64,000 nucleotides of DNA from Paracoccaceae bacterium (GCA_958296035.1 OY282431.1:1739001-1803000); one strand, 5' to 3'; positions 46,640 to 57,295 are shown, numbered from the stretch's first letter. Notes: generated by a model not told the origin, from the letters alone. Numbers and translations: made by a program.

Positions 46640-46886
46640 CCCCCTCACGTTTAGATTTTCTGCATAATAGAGACCCTGGTGCCGTTCCTGCGCCAGCGGT
46701 TGTAGCGTTGTAACAGTTGTCGCAGGTCGAGTACGGACAATAACACTCCGGCAGAACACGCAAGGGCATGCCGGTGCGAAGCACGAAGACTACCCCTTTC
46801 ATCACCTTTCGGTCATGTAACCGAGCCTGGCCCTGGTGTTACTGCGGAACGACCGAATGAAGAACCTGCCATTCTTCATTGCTCAT
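46640..46886 (-). pseudogene. IS5-family transposase N-terminal fragment
   Basis: The minus-strand translation starts MSNEEWQVLHSVVPQ, is interrupted by TAA, continues with DRKVMKGVVFVLRTGMPLRVLP and, after a frameshift, RYNRWRRNGT. This is the conserved N-terminal module of IS5-type transposases (..VLRTG..WR.LP... YNR..RW...G). The DDE domain is missing. It is inactive. Confidence 0.7.
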
Positions 46887-47073
46887 GTCGTGTCGGTCGC
46901 CGCTCTTGCCTTGAACGCCTGTTGATTGTTGTTGGCATAAATGACAGATTGGACCGGCAGAATCACTATAAGGGTAACAGGGCCTGGGCTGCCGGCAGCC
47001 AGCATACTGTAGGGGACAAGGCAAGACGTCTGGTTCCGGTGCGCCGCACGGACTTCTTCGGTCGACGGAATAA

Positions 47074-47796
47074 ATGCCAAGATCACATAACAATTCGCGG
47101 TCAGCTCTTCGCGGCCAGCGGGAACTTGCAGTTCGGGTCCGTACTGCCAAGGGACGCAAGACAAGCTCGACACGGTGGTTGTCCCGACAGTTGAATGACC
47201 CCTATGTCAAATTGGCAAAACGGCATGGATACCGATCCAGGTCTGCCTTCAAGCTGCTGGAGCTCAATCAGCGATCACGATTTCTGTACCCCGGACTGAG
47301 GGTGATTGACCTGGGCAGTGTTCCAGGAGGCTGGTCAAGGGTTGCTGCTGACGAAACCAATGCCTCGAGCAGCAGGCCCAAAATGCCCTGCGGCAAGGTA
47401 TTTGCCTTCGACATCAATCCCATGGAAGATCTTGAAGGTGTCACGTTTGCCAAGCTGGACCTTCATGCAGACAATGCGCTTGAACATATTCTGCAGACGA
47501 CAGGTGGCAAAATTGATGTTGTGCTGTCGGACATGGCTGCCCCTTCGACCGGACATACGAAGACAGATCATATCCGCATCATTGGTTTGTGCGAGATTGC
47601 ATTTGAACTGGCGCGACTGACGCTTTGCCAGAACGGGACATTCTTATGCAAGGTCCTCGCCGGTGGAGCCGAGGGACAATTGCAGAAGGAATTGAAGCTT
47701 TGCTTTGGCAAGGTCCGAACGCTGAAACCTCCTGCCAGCCGCAAGGACAGCGCCGAAAAATACGTGCTGGCCACCGGATTTAGGGGAAAACCCTAG
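47074..47796 (+). CDS. rlmE: 23S rRNA 2'-O-ribose methyltransferase RlmE (FtsJ)
   Basis: A 240-residue SAM-dependent enzyme that methylates U2552 of 23S rRNA. The catalytic K-D-K-E tetrad can be assigned: Lys in SRSAFKLLE, Asp in LSDMAAP, Lys in FLCKVLAGG, Glu in DSAEKYVLA. The SAM motif reads DLGSVPGGWSRVA, slightly off the usual DLGAAPGG. A basic N-terminal tail of about 40 residues is typical. It stands alone; no ppx gene precedes it. Stop is TAG. Confidence 0.93.
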   Translation: MPRSHNNSRSALRGQRELAVRVRTAKGRKTSSTRWLSRQLNDPYVKLAKRHGYRSRSAFKLLELNQRSRFLYPGLRVIDLGSVPGGWSRVAADETNASSSRPKMPCGKVFAFDINPMEDLEGVTFAKLDLHADNALEHILQTTGGKIDVVLSDMAAPSTGHTKTDHIRIIGLCEIAFELARLTLCQNGTFLCKVLAGGAEGQLQKELKLCFGKVRTLKPPASRKDSAEKYVLATGFRGKP

Positions 47797-48166
47797 AACA
47801 ATTCGATACCCGGCCTGCAAAGCCTGGCTTGGGAGACCTTGTCGCCAGCGATTATTGCAATCATTCCCTGATCTTCCGGTACGATCAGGTCCTTGATCGG
47901 AAATCAGAATCAAGTTCGCCGGACGCCGGCCGGTGCAACACGCTGAAAGATCAAGGCAGGAACCGGCGTGCAGAGTTGGCTTACGGTCAGAACCGGGTGC
48001 CTACCAGCATCGGGAGCTGGTTGCCCGTCCAGGACCGGACAGTCGAGACCCGAGTTGAAATGGTAACTGCTTGCATTGCTTTGCCTCCAAACTAAAGTTT
48101 GCGTGCAGCGCAATAAAAGCAAACGCCGACTGTCAGCCGGCGAATTTGAAGAATCCGGAGATTGAA
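47797..48166. other. Intergenic region before the MBL gene
   Basis: About 370 bases between rlmE and the MBL hydrolase. The frame of the hydrolase stays open upstream to 48071 but that part is not conserved-looking. No other feature seen. Confidence 0.35.
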
Positions 48167-48997
48167 ATGACAAATGTTGTTAGTCATACCATTGGAAACA
48201 TCGACATTGCCGTCCTGACAGATGGTGCAACTGAATTCGGTACCGAAGTATTTGCCGGTACCGATCCGGACACCATTGCACATCTTCTCTCCAACATCGG
48301 TCGAACCACGCTGGACACAAACTTCAACGCGCTGCTAATTCGGCTGGATGGAAAAATAGTTCTTGTCGACGCCGGATTGCGTGACCTGTTCGGGCCGGCG
48401 GGCGGGCGGCTCCCCGATGCACTTGACGAACTTGGCATCGCCAACGACGCAATCTCAACACTCGTTATCACTCACTTGCATCCTGACCACATTGGCGGCT
48501 GTATAACTGCAGAGGGAGAGGCAGTTTTCAAGAATGCCGAATTGCTGGTAGCGGAGACCGAGAGGTCATTCTGGAATGGGCAGGATGTAGCCTCGCTGAC
48601 GGAAGACCAACAAGACATGCACAGTCTGGCCATGAGTGTGCTGAGTGCCTACTCGGACCGTCTGACATGCGTCAAGGCCAGCGCTGGCATAGGACAGGGA
48701 ATCAGTCTCGTGCCTATGCCTGGACACACGCCAGGGCATCTAGGGGTGCAGATTGAATCTGCAGGTGAGACTTTTCTTTACTTTACAGACATTATCAACT
48801 CGCCCTACCTGCAGCTGCAGGATCCAAACATCTGTGCTGTGTTCGATGTTGACAGAGAGCAGGCAATTGCCACGCGGCAGAGCATTCTGGACCGACTGGC
48901 TCACGAAAAGACCCTTTGCTCGGGAGGGCATATTCTGGCGCCGGCACTTGGCTACATTGAACGCAGAAAAACCGGATATGCCTTTACGCCAAAGTGA
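48167..48997 (+). CDS. MBL-fold metallo-hydrolase
   Basis: 276 residues from ATG 48167, which has GGAG upstream; the longer upstream reading is unlikely. The metallo-beta-lactamase fold is shown by the metal motif THLHPDHIGG, an aspartate strand LVDAGL, the later histidine PMPGHTPGHLG, a bridging aspartate in LYFTDII, and a C-terminal SGGHI. It binds two metals. Substrate is unknown; relatives include lactonases and other ester or thioester hydrolases. No partner gene helps. Confidence 0.85.
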   Translation: MTNVVSHTIGNIDIAVLTDGATEFGTEVFAGTDPDTIAHLLSNIGRTTLDTNFNALLIRLDGKIVLVDAGLRDLFGPAGGRLPDALDELGIANDAISTLVITHLHPDHIGGCITAEGEAVFKNAELLVAETERSFWNGQDVASLTEDQQDMHSLAMSVLSAYSDRLTCVKASAGIGQGISLVPMPGHTPGHLGVQIESAGETFLYFTDIINSPYLQLQDPNICAVFDVDREQAIATRQSILDRLAHEKTLCSGGHILAPALGYIERRKTGYAFTPK

Positions 48998-49681
48998 GTC
49001 CCCTGGCAGAGCTGGCCGGACCCACGGGTTTTGCTCCCGGCGCGTGGTCCGTTCGGGAAACAGAGTTGAAGCCAGCCAACTGCCGAATTTTGGGCGAGGG
49101 CGACAATGGGTCATACCCTGCGTGTGAATTGGATTGCAGTGACAGGGGGCGAAACATCTCTGGCAAGGGGTGCATCGCCGTGAACAGACGCACGGCCACG
49201 AGCGCCCGTTAATCAGAACTCGTGGACTGTCAGCGACTGGTCAGCAGAGTCTTGCCAGGCAGATTGAGTCCGCGCTGACCCTGGCGTCCGTGTCAGGTGC
49301 CACGCTTCTGAGTTGAGGCAGAGCGGCCTTTCGATGGTTACGCCCTGAGCAATTCTGATTGCATGGCCATTGGGTTTCTGGCACACTGCCTTACCGCCAG
49401 GGAATTCGGAAGGGCAGAGTCTCGAACGGCTTTGTCTCAGCAAGCCGGTGCCTTTGGCTCAATACCTCTGCCAGCAGATCAAACGGCATCCTACTGGTAG
49501 CCGAATCGCACTTTGGTACTTTCGTGGAAAATTGCTTTGCTCCTAGCCTGCTACGCTGCGACCGTAATGCATAGAAGACCTGATTGCTGGTTTTCCGGCA
49601 GATACTGAATTCGGGAAACGCAGTGCCCGCAAATGTACCCACCCGGTACATGATTGCGCTCCCAACTGATGAGGACAATTG
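48998..49681. other. Long region upstream of recA
   Basis: About 680 bases. I searched for the alphaproteobacterial SOS operator GTTC-N7-GTTC and its complement and did not find one close to recA. Minus-strand frames at 49213-49443 show no family. It should hold the recA promoter. Confidence 0.4.
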
Positions 49682-50674
49682 ATGAGCAAGAACGAGGCCC
49701 TTGAGGCCGCACTTGGACAAATCAAGCGCAGTTTTGGAAAAGGTGCCATAATGCGCCTTGGGCAGGGTGAAGCCCTTGCCAATGTAGAAGCAACGTCGAC
49801 CGGATCCCTTGGGCTGGACATTGCACTTGGAATTGGCGGGCTGCCGAAAGGCCGGATAATCGAGATTTACGGCCCGGAGGCGTCGGGAAAGACCACTTTG
49901 GCATTACACACCGTTGCTGAAGCACAAAAAACAGGCGGCATCGCGGCCTTTGTCGATGCCGAGCATGCGCTTGATCCGTCCTATGCGCAAAAGCTTGGCG
50001 TCGATGTCGATGAATTACTTATCGCGCAACCGGATTCCGGTGAGCAGGCACTGGAAATCACCGACATGCTTATTCGCTCAGGCGGCGTTTCAATCGTGGT
50101 CGTCGACTCCGTAGCCGCTTTGACGCCACGTAGCGAACTTGAGGGAGACATGGGTGATGCGCAGGTAGGAACTCAGGCTCGACTCATGAGCCAGGCCATG
50201 CGAAAGTTGACCGGCTCCATCAACCGCTCCAACAGCATGGTCATCTTTATCAACCAGATCCGCATGAAAATCGGCGTCATGTTCGGGTCACCCGAGACGA
50301 CAACAGGCGGCAATGCATTGAAGTTCTATTCGTCGGTGAGGCTTGATATCAGGCGAATTGGCGCAATCAAGGTACGTGATCAGATTCTAGGCAACTCGAC
50401 CCGGGTTAAGGTTGTAAAGAACAAGATGGCGCCGCCCTTCAAGATGGCTGAGTTTGATATCCTCTATGGAAAGGGCATATCAAAGGCGAGCGAGCTTCTG
50501 GAACTGGGTGTAAAGGCAGGACTGGTCAAGAGGGCAGGTTCGTTCTACTCCTATGATGACCAGCGGATAGGGCAGGGGAGAATGAATGCCATGAATTTTC
50601 TTGATGGGCACCCCGAACAAGCCGACAAGCTCGAATCCCGGATAAGGGAAGCACATGGCTTGAATGCCGATTGA
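49682..50674 (+). CDS. recA: Recombinase RecA
   Basis: A 330-residue RecA that drives strand exchange and SOS induction. ATG 49682 is used (an in-frame TTG precedes it) with GAGGAC upstream. Walker A is GPEASGKTT, Walker B is [12 protein letters not shown], and the L2 loop region [19 protein letters not shown] is intact. The C-terminal tail is short and less acidic than in E. coli. alaS follows after 133 bases; recA-alaS adjacency is common in alphaproteobacteria. Confidence 0.97.
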   Translation: MSKNEALEAALGQIKRSFGKGAIMRLGQGEALANVEATSTGSLGLDIALGIGGLPKGRIIEIYGPEASGKTTLALHTVAEAQKTGGIAAFVDAEHALDPSYAQKLGVDVDELLIAQPDSGEQALEITDMLIRSGGVSIVVVDSVAALTPRSELEGDMGDAQVGTQARLMSQAMRKLTGSINRSNSMVIFINQIRMKIGVMFGSPETTTGGNALKFYSSVRLDIRRIGAIKVRDQILGNSTRVKVVKNKMAPPFKMAEFDILYGKGISKASELLELGVKAGLVKRAGSFYSYDDQRIGQGRMNAMNFLDGHPEQADKLESRIREAHGLNAD

Positions 50675-50807
50675 TCGGCACCCAAGAGCAATTGCAAGCC
50701 TCCCAAAAGTGGGCAATCATCCACTGTACATTGTTAAACTGAACGCTGTATCTGGTTGGCATGACCATTCAACTTGCTCCAGGCACTCGTGAACATTCAC
50801 CCGCAGA

Positions 50808-53498
50808 ATGAATGATCTAAATCTTATTCGCTCGACGTTTCTCGACTACTTCGGCACCCGCAACCATCAGGTGCTGAAGAGCTCACCGCTGGTTCCTCGA
50901 AATGATGCTACACTGCTGTTTACCAACTCAGGGATGGTTCAGTTCAAGAACTGGTTTACAGGCATCGAACAGCCCCGCTATCCGCGCGTCGCGACCAGTC
51001 AGAAATGTGTCCGCGCAGGTGGAAAACACAACGACCTCGACAATGTCGGTTATACGGCACGCCACCACACCTTCTTTGAAATGCTCGGCAATTTTTCGTT
51101 TGGCGACTATTTCAAGGAGCAGGCCATTGATCATTGCTGGAATTTGATCACGGGAGAATTTGGCGTTCCCAGGGATCGTTTGTCGGCCACAGTCTTTCAC
51201 GAAGATGTCGAGTCCATTGTGCTTTGGCAAAAGATCGCCGGTTTGCCAGAACACCGCATCATCCGAATTCCCACTTCGGACAATTTCTGGTCGATGGGGT
51301 CAACCGGGCCGTGCGGCCCCTGCACGGAATTGTTCTATGATTATGGAGAAGAAATTCCGGGTGGGCCTCCAGGGAGTCCCGATGAAGACGGAGACCGGTT
51401 CGTCGAAATCTGGAATCTTGTCTTCATGCAGTTCGAGAATCTTGCCGATGGGAAGCAGATCAGACTTCCGAAGCCTTCGGTAGACACAGGCATGGGGCTC
51501 GAACGCATCGGAGCCCTGCTTTGTGGAACGAATGACAATTACGAAACAGATCTTTTCCGCACGCTTATCGAGGCCTCAGCGTCCGCCTCTTCAACCGAGC
51601 CATATGGGCCCTTGAATGTTCATCATAGGGTCATGGCCGACCATTTGCGTTCGGCAGCCTTCATGATCGCCGAAGGTGTTCTGCCAGCCAAGGCCGGACG
51701 AGGCTACGTCTTGCGCCGCATCATGCGACGGGCCATGCGGCATGCCAACCTCTTGGGTGTGCGGGAGCCACATCTTTACCGACTTGTGCCTGTACTTGTT
51801 CGCCTGATGGGAGAAGCCTTTCCTGAACTCCATCAGGCAAAAGCTCTGATCACCGACACCCTGTTCCACGAAGAGCGCCGGTTTCGGTTAACACTCGATC
51901 GCGGATTGCACCTGTTGGATGCCGAGGTTGCCAAGTTGTCCGACGGCGCACCGCTGCCTGGCGACGTCGCGTTCAGGCTCTATGATACTTACGGTTTTCC
52001 ACTAGACCTGACGCAGGATGCCTTGAAGGGCCTCAATCGCAGCGTCGACAGTGCCGGCTTTGAATCCTGCATGCAGGAACAGAGGTCAAGGGCGCGGGCC
52101 CAGTGGAAGGGCTCCGGTGAAGAATCCCACGATGCACTGTGGTTCCAGCTGGCGGACGAGTTCGGCAAGACAGAGTTTCTGGGCTACAGCAGCGATACTT
52201 CCAGAGCAAGAATCAGGGTCATGATCCAGGACGGTCGTCGAATTGAAATTGCTCATGACGGTGACGAGGTCGACCTGATCGTCGGTCAAACACCTTTCTA
52301 TGCGGAATCCGGTGGCCAGGTTGGCGATAGCGGCCACCTGGCGAGTGATAATGGAACGGCTCTTGTCCTGGATACCAAAGGAACTGCCGGGCTGCACATC
52401 CATCGTACAAAAGTGACATCAGGTTACATCAAGACCGGCGACGACGTCAATCTCCTGGTTGATGCAAACCGGCGTCGGCTTATTCGCAAGAATCATTCGG
52501 CTACGCATCTTCTCAATGAGACGCTGCGCCAGCACCTCGGTGACCACGTTGCGCAGCGAGGTTCCCTCAATTCTGCAGAGCGCCTCCGCTTCGATTTCTC
52601 GCATTCGATGCCATTGTCGCTGGCACAGCTTGAAGCAATCGAAACAACAGTGAATTCCTATATCGAGCAGGACTCGCCTGTCGAGACTCGCCTCATGACT
52701 CCGGCGGAGGCACGAGACATCGGTGCGCAAGCCCTCTTTGGCGAAAAATACGAAGATGAGGTTCGTGTTGTCTCCATGGGAGTACAGGAGCAGGCCGGCC
52801 GCGGGATAGATGGAAACACGTTCTCGATTGAGCTTTGCGGTGGCACCCATGTCGGGCACACCGGGGAAATCGGGTTGTTTGTGACCATTGGTGAAACCGC
52901 TTCATCAGCCGGGATTCGCCGTATCGAGGCGATAACCGGGGCGGCGGCGCGACACTATCTATTCAGGCAGGATCATCGCCTGGCCAAGGTGGCAGTGCTG
53001 CTCAAATCAAACGCCGGGCAGGTGGCAGAACGCGTCGAGGCGTTGATCAAGGAAAGAAACAGTCTAAGGCGGGAAATCAGGAAGCTGCAAGACCAGTCAA
53101 CCGGTCAGAGACTCGTTGACGGTGGCAGCGCAATCGAGTTCGAGCTTGTTGGTGGCACATTTGCTGCCCATTTGCTCGAATCCGTGTCCCCTCAAGCTGC
53201 AGCATCATTTGTCGACCAGGAAAAGCACCGCATTGGCACTGGAGTGGTTGTGGTCGTCGCGAGCTGGAAAGGAAAGGGAGCAGCAATTGTCGGTGTAACC
53301 GACGATTTGTGTCCTCGCTTCTCGGCAGTTGAATTGGTGAAACAGATTGTCGAGGCGCTCGGAGGTCGAGGTGGCGGCGGCCGCCGTGATTTTGCCCGGG
53401 GAGGAGGCCGCGAGATTGCTCAACGCATTAGTGCCGACAGAAACGGTGTGATGCAGATGTTGTACAAGGTCGGACAGGAAATTGGAGCAGAAGAATGA
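50808..53498 (+). CDS. alaS: Alanyl-tRNA synthetase
   Basis: An 896-residue class II synthetase. Domains in order: catalytic core from the start (FTNSGMVQFK, TSQKCVRAGGKHNDLDNVG, NFWSMGSTGPCGPCTE), tRNA-recognition helices, the editing domain with NHSATHLLNE and CGGTHVGHTGEIG (metal site), and the C-terminal oligomerisation domain. The last part has the glycine-rich GGRGGGGRRDFARGGG. The stop overlaps the next gene in ATGA. Confidence 0.97.
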   Translation: MNDLNLIRSTFLDYFGTRNHQVLKSSPLVPRNDATLLFTNSGMVQFKNWFTGIEQPRYPRVATSQKCVRAGGKHNDLDNVGYTARHHTFFEMLGNFSFGDYFKEQAIDHCWNLITGEFGVPRDRLSATVFHEDVESIVLWQKIAGLPEHRIIRIPTSDNFWSMGSTGPCGPCTELFYDYGEEIPGGPPGSPDEDGDRFVEIWNLVFMQFENLADGKQIRLPKPSVDTGMGLERIGALLCGTNDNYETDLFRTLIEASASASSTEPYGPLNVHHRVMADHLRSAAFMIAEGVLPAKAGRGYVLRRIMRRAMRHANLLGVREPHLYRLVPVLVRLMGEAFPELHQAKALITDTLFHEERRFRLTLDRGLHLLDAEVAKLSDGAPLPGDVAFRLYDTYGFPLDLTQDALKGLNRSVDSAGFESCMQEQRSRARAQWKGSGEESHDALWFQLADEFGKTEFLGYSSDTSRARIRVMIQDGRRIEIAHDGDEVDLIVGQTPFYAESGGQVGDSGHLASDNGTALVLDTKGTAGLHIHRTKVTSGYIKTGDDVNLLVDANRRRLIRKNHSATHLLNETLRQHLGDHVAQRGSLNSAERLRFDFSHSMPLSLAQLEAIETTVNSYIEQDSPVETRLMTPAEARDIGAQALFGEKYEDEVRVVSMGVQEQAGRGIDGNTFSIELCGGTHVGHTGEIGLFVTIGETASSAGIRRIEAITGAAARHYLFRQDHRLAKVAVLLKSNAGQVAERVEALIKERNSLRREIRKLQDQSTGQRLVDGGSAIEFELVGGTFAAHLLESVSPQAAASFVDQEKHRIGTGVVVVVASWKGKGAAIVGVTDDLCPRFSAVELVKQIVEALGGRGGGGRRDFARGGGREIAQRISADRNGVMQMLYKVGQEIGAEE

Positions 53499-53779
53499 GT
53501 GCATACTGGATCGCCCACGTCAATGTCACAGACGCCGCGGTTTATGCTCGCTACGCAGAGCTGGCTGGTAAGGCTATTGCCGCACATGGTGGACGTTTTC
53601 TTGTACGCGGCGGGGAGTACGAAGTCATGGAAGGGTCGTGCCGTCCACGCAACGTGATCGCCGAATTCCCGGATATGGAAACAGCGCGCCGATGCTACAA
53701 TTCTGAAACCTATCGGGAAGCGTTGTCCTACGCCCATCAGGCTTCGGAACGCGATCTGGTCTTGCTGCAAGGCATCTAA
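53495..53779 (+). CDS. DUF1330 protein
   Basis: A 94-residue protein of the DUF1330 ferredoxin-like (dimeric alpha/beta barrel) family: YWIAHVNVTDAAVYARYAEL at the start, GGRFLVRGGEYEVMEG, and IAEFPDMETARRCYNS. The function is unknown. Its ATG overlaps the alaS stop by four bases, so it is coupled to alaS. The same pair occurs in other alphaproteobacteria to my knowledge. Confidence 0.88.
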   Translation: MSAYWIAHVNVTDAAVYARYAELAGKAIAAHGGRFLVRGGEYEVMEGSCRPRNVIAEFPDMETARRCYNSETYREALSYAHQASERDLVLLQGI

Positions 53780-53792
53780 CGGCAACGATCCG

Positions 53793-53816
53793 GCCGCGCT
53801 CCCGGGCGCGGCGTTT
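53793..53816 (+). terminator. GC-rich terminator hairpin after the alaS operon
   Basis: GCCGCGC and GCGCGGC form a 7-bp stem with a six-base loop, followed by GTTT. It lies 13 bases after the DUF1330 stop and between convergent transcripts, so it could serve both. The T-run is short. Confidence 0.55.
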
Positions 53817-53881
53817 CAGCGCAGCAGGCTTGCAGAGACTGGGCGTCAACACTGGCAGGTCGACGAACGCCGATTGTCGAC

Positions 53882-55093
53882 CTATGCAAGTTGCTTGTTC
53901 AGGTTGTCGTCTATCTTGTCCAGAAACTGCATGGTCGTCAGCCAACTCTGGTCCGGTCCTACCAGCAGCGCCAGATCTTTGGTCATGTGGCCGGACTCGA
54001 CTGTGTCAACGACCACTTTTTCCAGGCAATCTGCAAAATGTGCCAACTCCCGGTTGTCATCGAGCTTGGCGCGATGGCGCAACCCTCCAGTCCATGCAAA
54101 GATCGAGGCTACCGAGTTGGTCGAGGTGGCACGGCCTTTCATGTGCTCCCGGTAGTGGCGAGTCACTGTGCCGTGGGCAGCCTCCGACTCAACGACCTTC
54201 CCGTCAGGTGTCATAAGCATTGATGACATCAAGCCGAGAGAACCAAACCCTTGGGCGACCGTGTCCGACTGGACATCGCCATCGTAATTCTTGCAGGCCC
54301 AGACAAAGCCACCACTCCATTTTAGTGCAGCCGCGACCATGTCGTCGATCAGCCGGTGTTCATACCAGATCCTTGCTTCCTCAAACCTTCCGGCAAACTC
54401 ATCGTTGAATACTTCCTGAAACAGGTCCTTGAAGCGGCCATCGTAGGCTTTCAGGATGGTGTTCTTGGTTGACAGATATACCGGCCAACCAAGCGACAAC
54501 CCGTAATTGAAAGTGGCACGGGCAAAGTCACGAATGGATTGGTCGAGATTGTACATTCCCAGGACTACGCCACCCGAGGGTGCATCGAATACCGTTCGCT
54601 CGATCACCTCGCCGTTGTTTCCCTCGAAGCGCAACACGATTCTGCCGGCTCCAGGAAACTGAAAATCGGTTGCCCGGTACTGATCGCCGAAGGCATGACG
54701 CCCAATGACAATAGGGCGCGTCCAACCGGGAACGAGGCGAGGGACATTGCTGCATATGATTGGCTTTCGAAACACAACGCCGCCAAGGATATTCCGTATG
54801 GTACCGTTGGGCGAACGCCACATCTCTTTCAGGTTGAACTCGTCCACGCGAGCCTCGTCGGGCGTGATCGTTGCACATTTGACGCCAACACCGATCTCCC
54901 TGATCCGGTGGGCAGCGTCCACTGTGATCTGGTCGTTGGTTCGGTCACGCTCCTCAATACCGAGATCGTAGTAAAGCAGATCGATGTCCACGTATGGAAG
55001 AATGAGCTTTTTCTTGATGAACTCCCAGATAATTCTGGTCATTTCATCGCCATCTATCTCGACCATCGGGTTGGCGACCTTGATTCTGCTCAT
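53882..55093 (-). CDS. icd: NADP-dependent isocitrate dehydrogenase, eukaryotic-like type
   Basis: A 403-residue TCA-cycle enzyme. ATG 55093 with AGGAAG upstream gives the standard N-terminus [20 protein letters not shown]; the frame stays open upstream without conservation. Substrate and metal residues lie in [37 protein letters not shown]-like KAYDGRFKD and [15 protein letters not shown] contacts lie in [14 protein letters not shown]. This homodimeric type is usual in alphaproteobacteria. It converges with the alaS operon. Confidence 0.95.
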   Translation of the reverse strand: MSRIKVANPMVEIDGDEMTRIIWEFIKKKLILPYVDIDLLYYDLGIEERDRTNDQITVDAAHRIREIGVGVKCATITPDEARVDEFNLKEMWRSPNGTIRNILGGVVFRKPIICSNVPRLVPGWTRPIVIGRHAFGDQYRATDFQFPGAGRIVLRFEGNNGEVIERTVFDAPSGGVVLGMYNLDQSIRDFARATFNYGLSLGWPVYLSTKNTILKAYDGRFKDLFQEVFNDEFAGRFEEARIWYEHRLIDDMVAAALKWSGGFVWACKNYDGDVQSDTVAQGFGSLGLMSSMLMTPDGKVVESEAAHGTVTRHYREHMKGRATSTNSVASIFAWTGGLRHRAKLDDNRELAHFADCLEKVVVDTVESGHMTKDLALLVGPDQSWLTTMQFLDKIDDNLNKQLA

Positions 55094-55651
55094 GCTTCCT
55101 GCTCCAACAGGCGTGTTTCTATCTCTTGGCAAACAAACTGGCACCGAGCATCCGTTGCGGGTCGGGCTGCAGGCGTGCAGCTGGCAACCTCGAGCCCCGC
55201 TCACACTGACGGTTAAATTGGGCGCGGATATACTTCTCAGGTATCGGAAAGTCCACGACATCCCGTTCCAGTCAGCTAATCCGACCGGACCAGTCCTTTC
55301 AAGTTCAAGCAGGATTCCAACAGAATGGAGAAACTGCCCGACCACGGACTGGTTGGTTCCGCCAAATCAGGCATTGAAGTGTCTGCGAGCTGCGCGTCGC
55401 GAGGATTTCGATAACCCGGATCTGGTTCCCGCTGGCCGTGAATTCTCTGCCGATTTATCGGCTCCATCCTTCCTGGTTTGAGAGTGATTGAACCCAAGGC
55501 CGGGCCAGATCCTTGATCCCCTTCAAGTGGAACAACGCAAACCTCCAGGCCAATCTCATGTCGGTGCCTGGATTCCTATCGTCACCAGAATTCGCATGAC
55601 TGGTTCCATGGTATCCTGGAGCTCTCGAGAACTCGAAGGATTGCCGTGACC
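55094..55651. other. Gap between icd and the broken transporter gene
   Basis: About 560 bases containing the icd promoter. The minus-strand frame is open through part of it but without conserved content. Nothing else recognised. Confidence 0.35.
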
Positions 55652-56548
55652 ATGGGACGGTTGGCTGCATCGGTATAGCTCATACTTGTATCACTCGTTC
55701 CATTGCCCACCGAAGTTGGGGCAATGGAGGAACTTCGCGTAGCCGTCGACCCAGGTTATCCTTCGTTCAGCCAAATTGACGGTGATGGTCAACTTGTTGG
55801 CTTCGATATCGACAGAGCGAAGGCCCTCTGCAACAGGCTTGATGTCCGGAGCGTCATTGTCCGTCACAATTGGGAAGATCTCATTCCAGGTCTGCGCGCT
55901 GTAAAGTTTGATGCAAACATCTCCTGCATGTCGATTACCGAGAAGCAGCGCGAGCAAGTTGCCTTTACCGACAGGTAGTACAGTAACATCGTGCGCTTGG
56001 TCGCTCGCAAGGGTTCGAACTTTGATCCAGCCTTTCCTGAAGATCAGACTATAGGCGCGGCGGTCGCTTCGGATTGGCTTGAAGAGAAGCTTCCCGTGAA
56101 CTCCAACCTGATTCTCCTTGCGAACAGTGAATCACACCTGGCGGCATTAGTCAGCGGGAAAGGAGATGCACTATTTGGCGACAGCCTTGGTTTCTGGAGT
56201 TGGCTACAAACTCCGGATGGTTCCGGCTTCGAGTTTGCTGGCGAAGGCAACCACCTTGACGAGGGAGTAGGAATTGCGGTGCGCAAGGAAGACATCGTGC
56301 TACAACAGCAACTGGACGAGGATCTTGAGGCCACACTGGTCGATGGCACCTATGGGGCGATAAACGCCCGCTCTTTTCTATTCAGCATTTACCAGGGCAA
56401 TAATGATTGCGTTGGGACGCGCCCAGGTTGTCGCTCATCCGAGATTTGCAGGTTGTTGATAACACGTGCCGACTGGTTGCGCGTCAGGACGGACTGTCAA
56501 CTTTCAATTTCCATTGGGTCCGTGCGAGTGGCGTCCCGAAACTCGTAG
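55652..56548 (+). pseudogene. Amino-acid ABC transporter periplasmic binding protein, broken by two TAG codons
   Basis: One reading frame from ATG 55652 encodes a signal peptide (MGRLAASV, TAG at 55676, LILVSLVPLP) and then an ArgT/HisJ-type binding protein: GYPSFSQIDGDGQLVGFDID, SMSITEKQREQVAFTD, a second TAG at 55976 where the family has Tyr-Tyr, SNIVRLVARKGS, and GVGIAVRKED with FLFSIY near the end. Apart from the two TAGs the frame is uninterrupted. The C-terminus then runs on about 40 residues past the usual end. No permease or ATPase gene accompanies it. It is most simply a young pseudogene. Confidence 0.75.
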
Positions 56549-56714
56549 ATTTGGTACGAAGCAATGTCTGGAATTGGCAACATTCGTCGAATCGTCGGCA
56601 TCGCCAAAGTGCCACACACGGCCTGGAGTCAGCCCTCATTAATACCTGATACTTGACGGCGTCGATTCTGTCTGATTCCGTGCCGGACAATTATAGCAGG
56701 CAGGGAGCAGAACG

Positions 56715-56935
56715 ATGCGTGATCTCTTCCTGTTGTCCGCGCAACAGGTCAGCAAGTTACAGGTCTTCTTCCCCAGGTCACGCGGCGTTCCGCGGGTCGA
56801 CGACCGCCTGGTCCCGAGTGGTATCATCTTTGTCCAGCGCAACGGTCTGCGCTGGCGTTATGCGCCGTCAGTGTATGGGCCACCGAGACGCTCTACAACC
56901 GCTGGTATCGTTGGCGCAAGTAGGGCGACTTTGTA
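56715..56935 (+). pseudogene. IS5-family transposase N-terminal fragment
   Basis: The frame starts MRDLFLLSAQQVSKLQVFFP, then RGVPRVDDRLVPSGIIFVQRNGLRWRYAP, and after a frameshift LYNRWYRWRK and a TAG. This matches the start of IS5 transposases of the MRELFLLSERQM type. The catalytic DDE region is not recognisable in the following 300 bases. It lies between the broken binding-protein gene and katA. Confidence 0.78.
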
Positions 56936-57245
56936 CAGATACTGATTGTCAACAGCTCTTGGGAACCTGCTCGTATGCCAGCATTCCCTTCGTCAGGTCC
57001 TGACAATGGCAGGTCTCTTCTGCCAGCAGCATGAATAAAACGCCTTGACGAGAATGGCTTGCGCAAGGCACATCCGGTACTGCGGCAGGGCTTCTACGTC
57101 AAGCGGCCCGACCAATTGTCACTGGCGAGGGGTAAGGCCGGAATCCTGCTCGGAGTTCCTGGAAGGCAGGGCAGAATTCACGGGCCTGGCATCAGCCCGT
57201 CTTCTATCTCCGCCCTGGCTGGATCGAGTTCGATCGGGCTCGTCT

Positions 57246-57272
57246 AACGGCAACCTGCCTTCAGTTGCCGTT
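57246..57272 (-). terminator. Hairpin after katA
   Basis: AACGGCAAC and GTTGCCGTT form a 9-bp stem with a nine-base loop, 24 bases beyond the katA stop on the minus strand. The T-run is poor, so termination strength is uncertain. Confidence 0.5.
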
Positions 57273-57295
57273 TGTATTCTCCCATTGTCTTTGAA

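Noticed and set aside
9654-55978. Reassignment of TAG as a sense codon (suggested by in-frame TAGs in pstC, the binding-protein gene and the recombinase relic)
   Set aside because: TAG is the natural end of several intact genes here (pstC itself, ycbK, the IalB protein, the CNNM protein, rlmE, the cysteine desulfurase, the RACo protein), so it is a normal stop in this genome.
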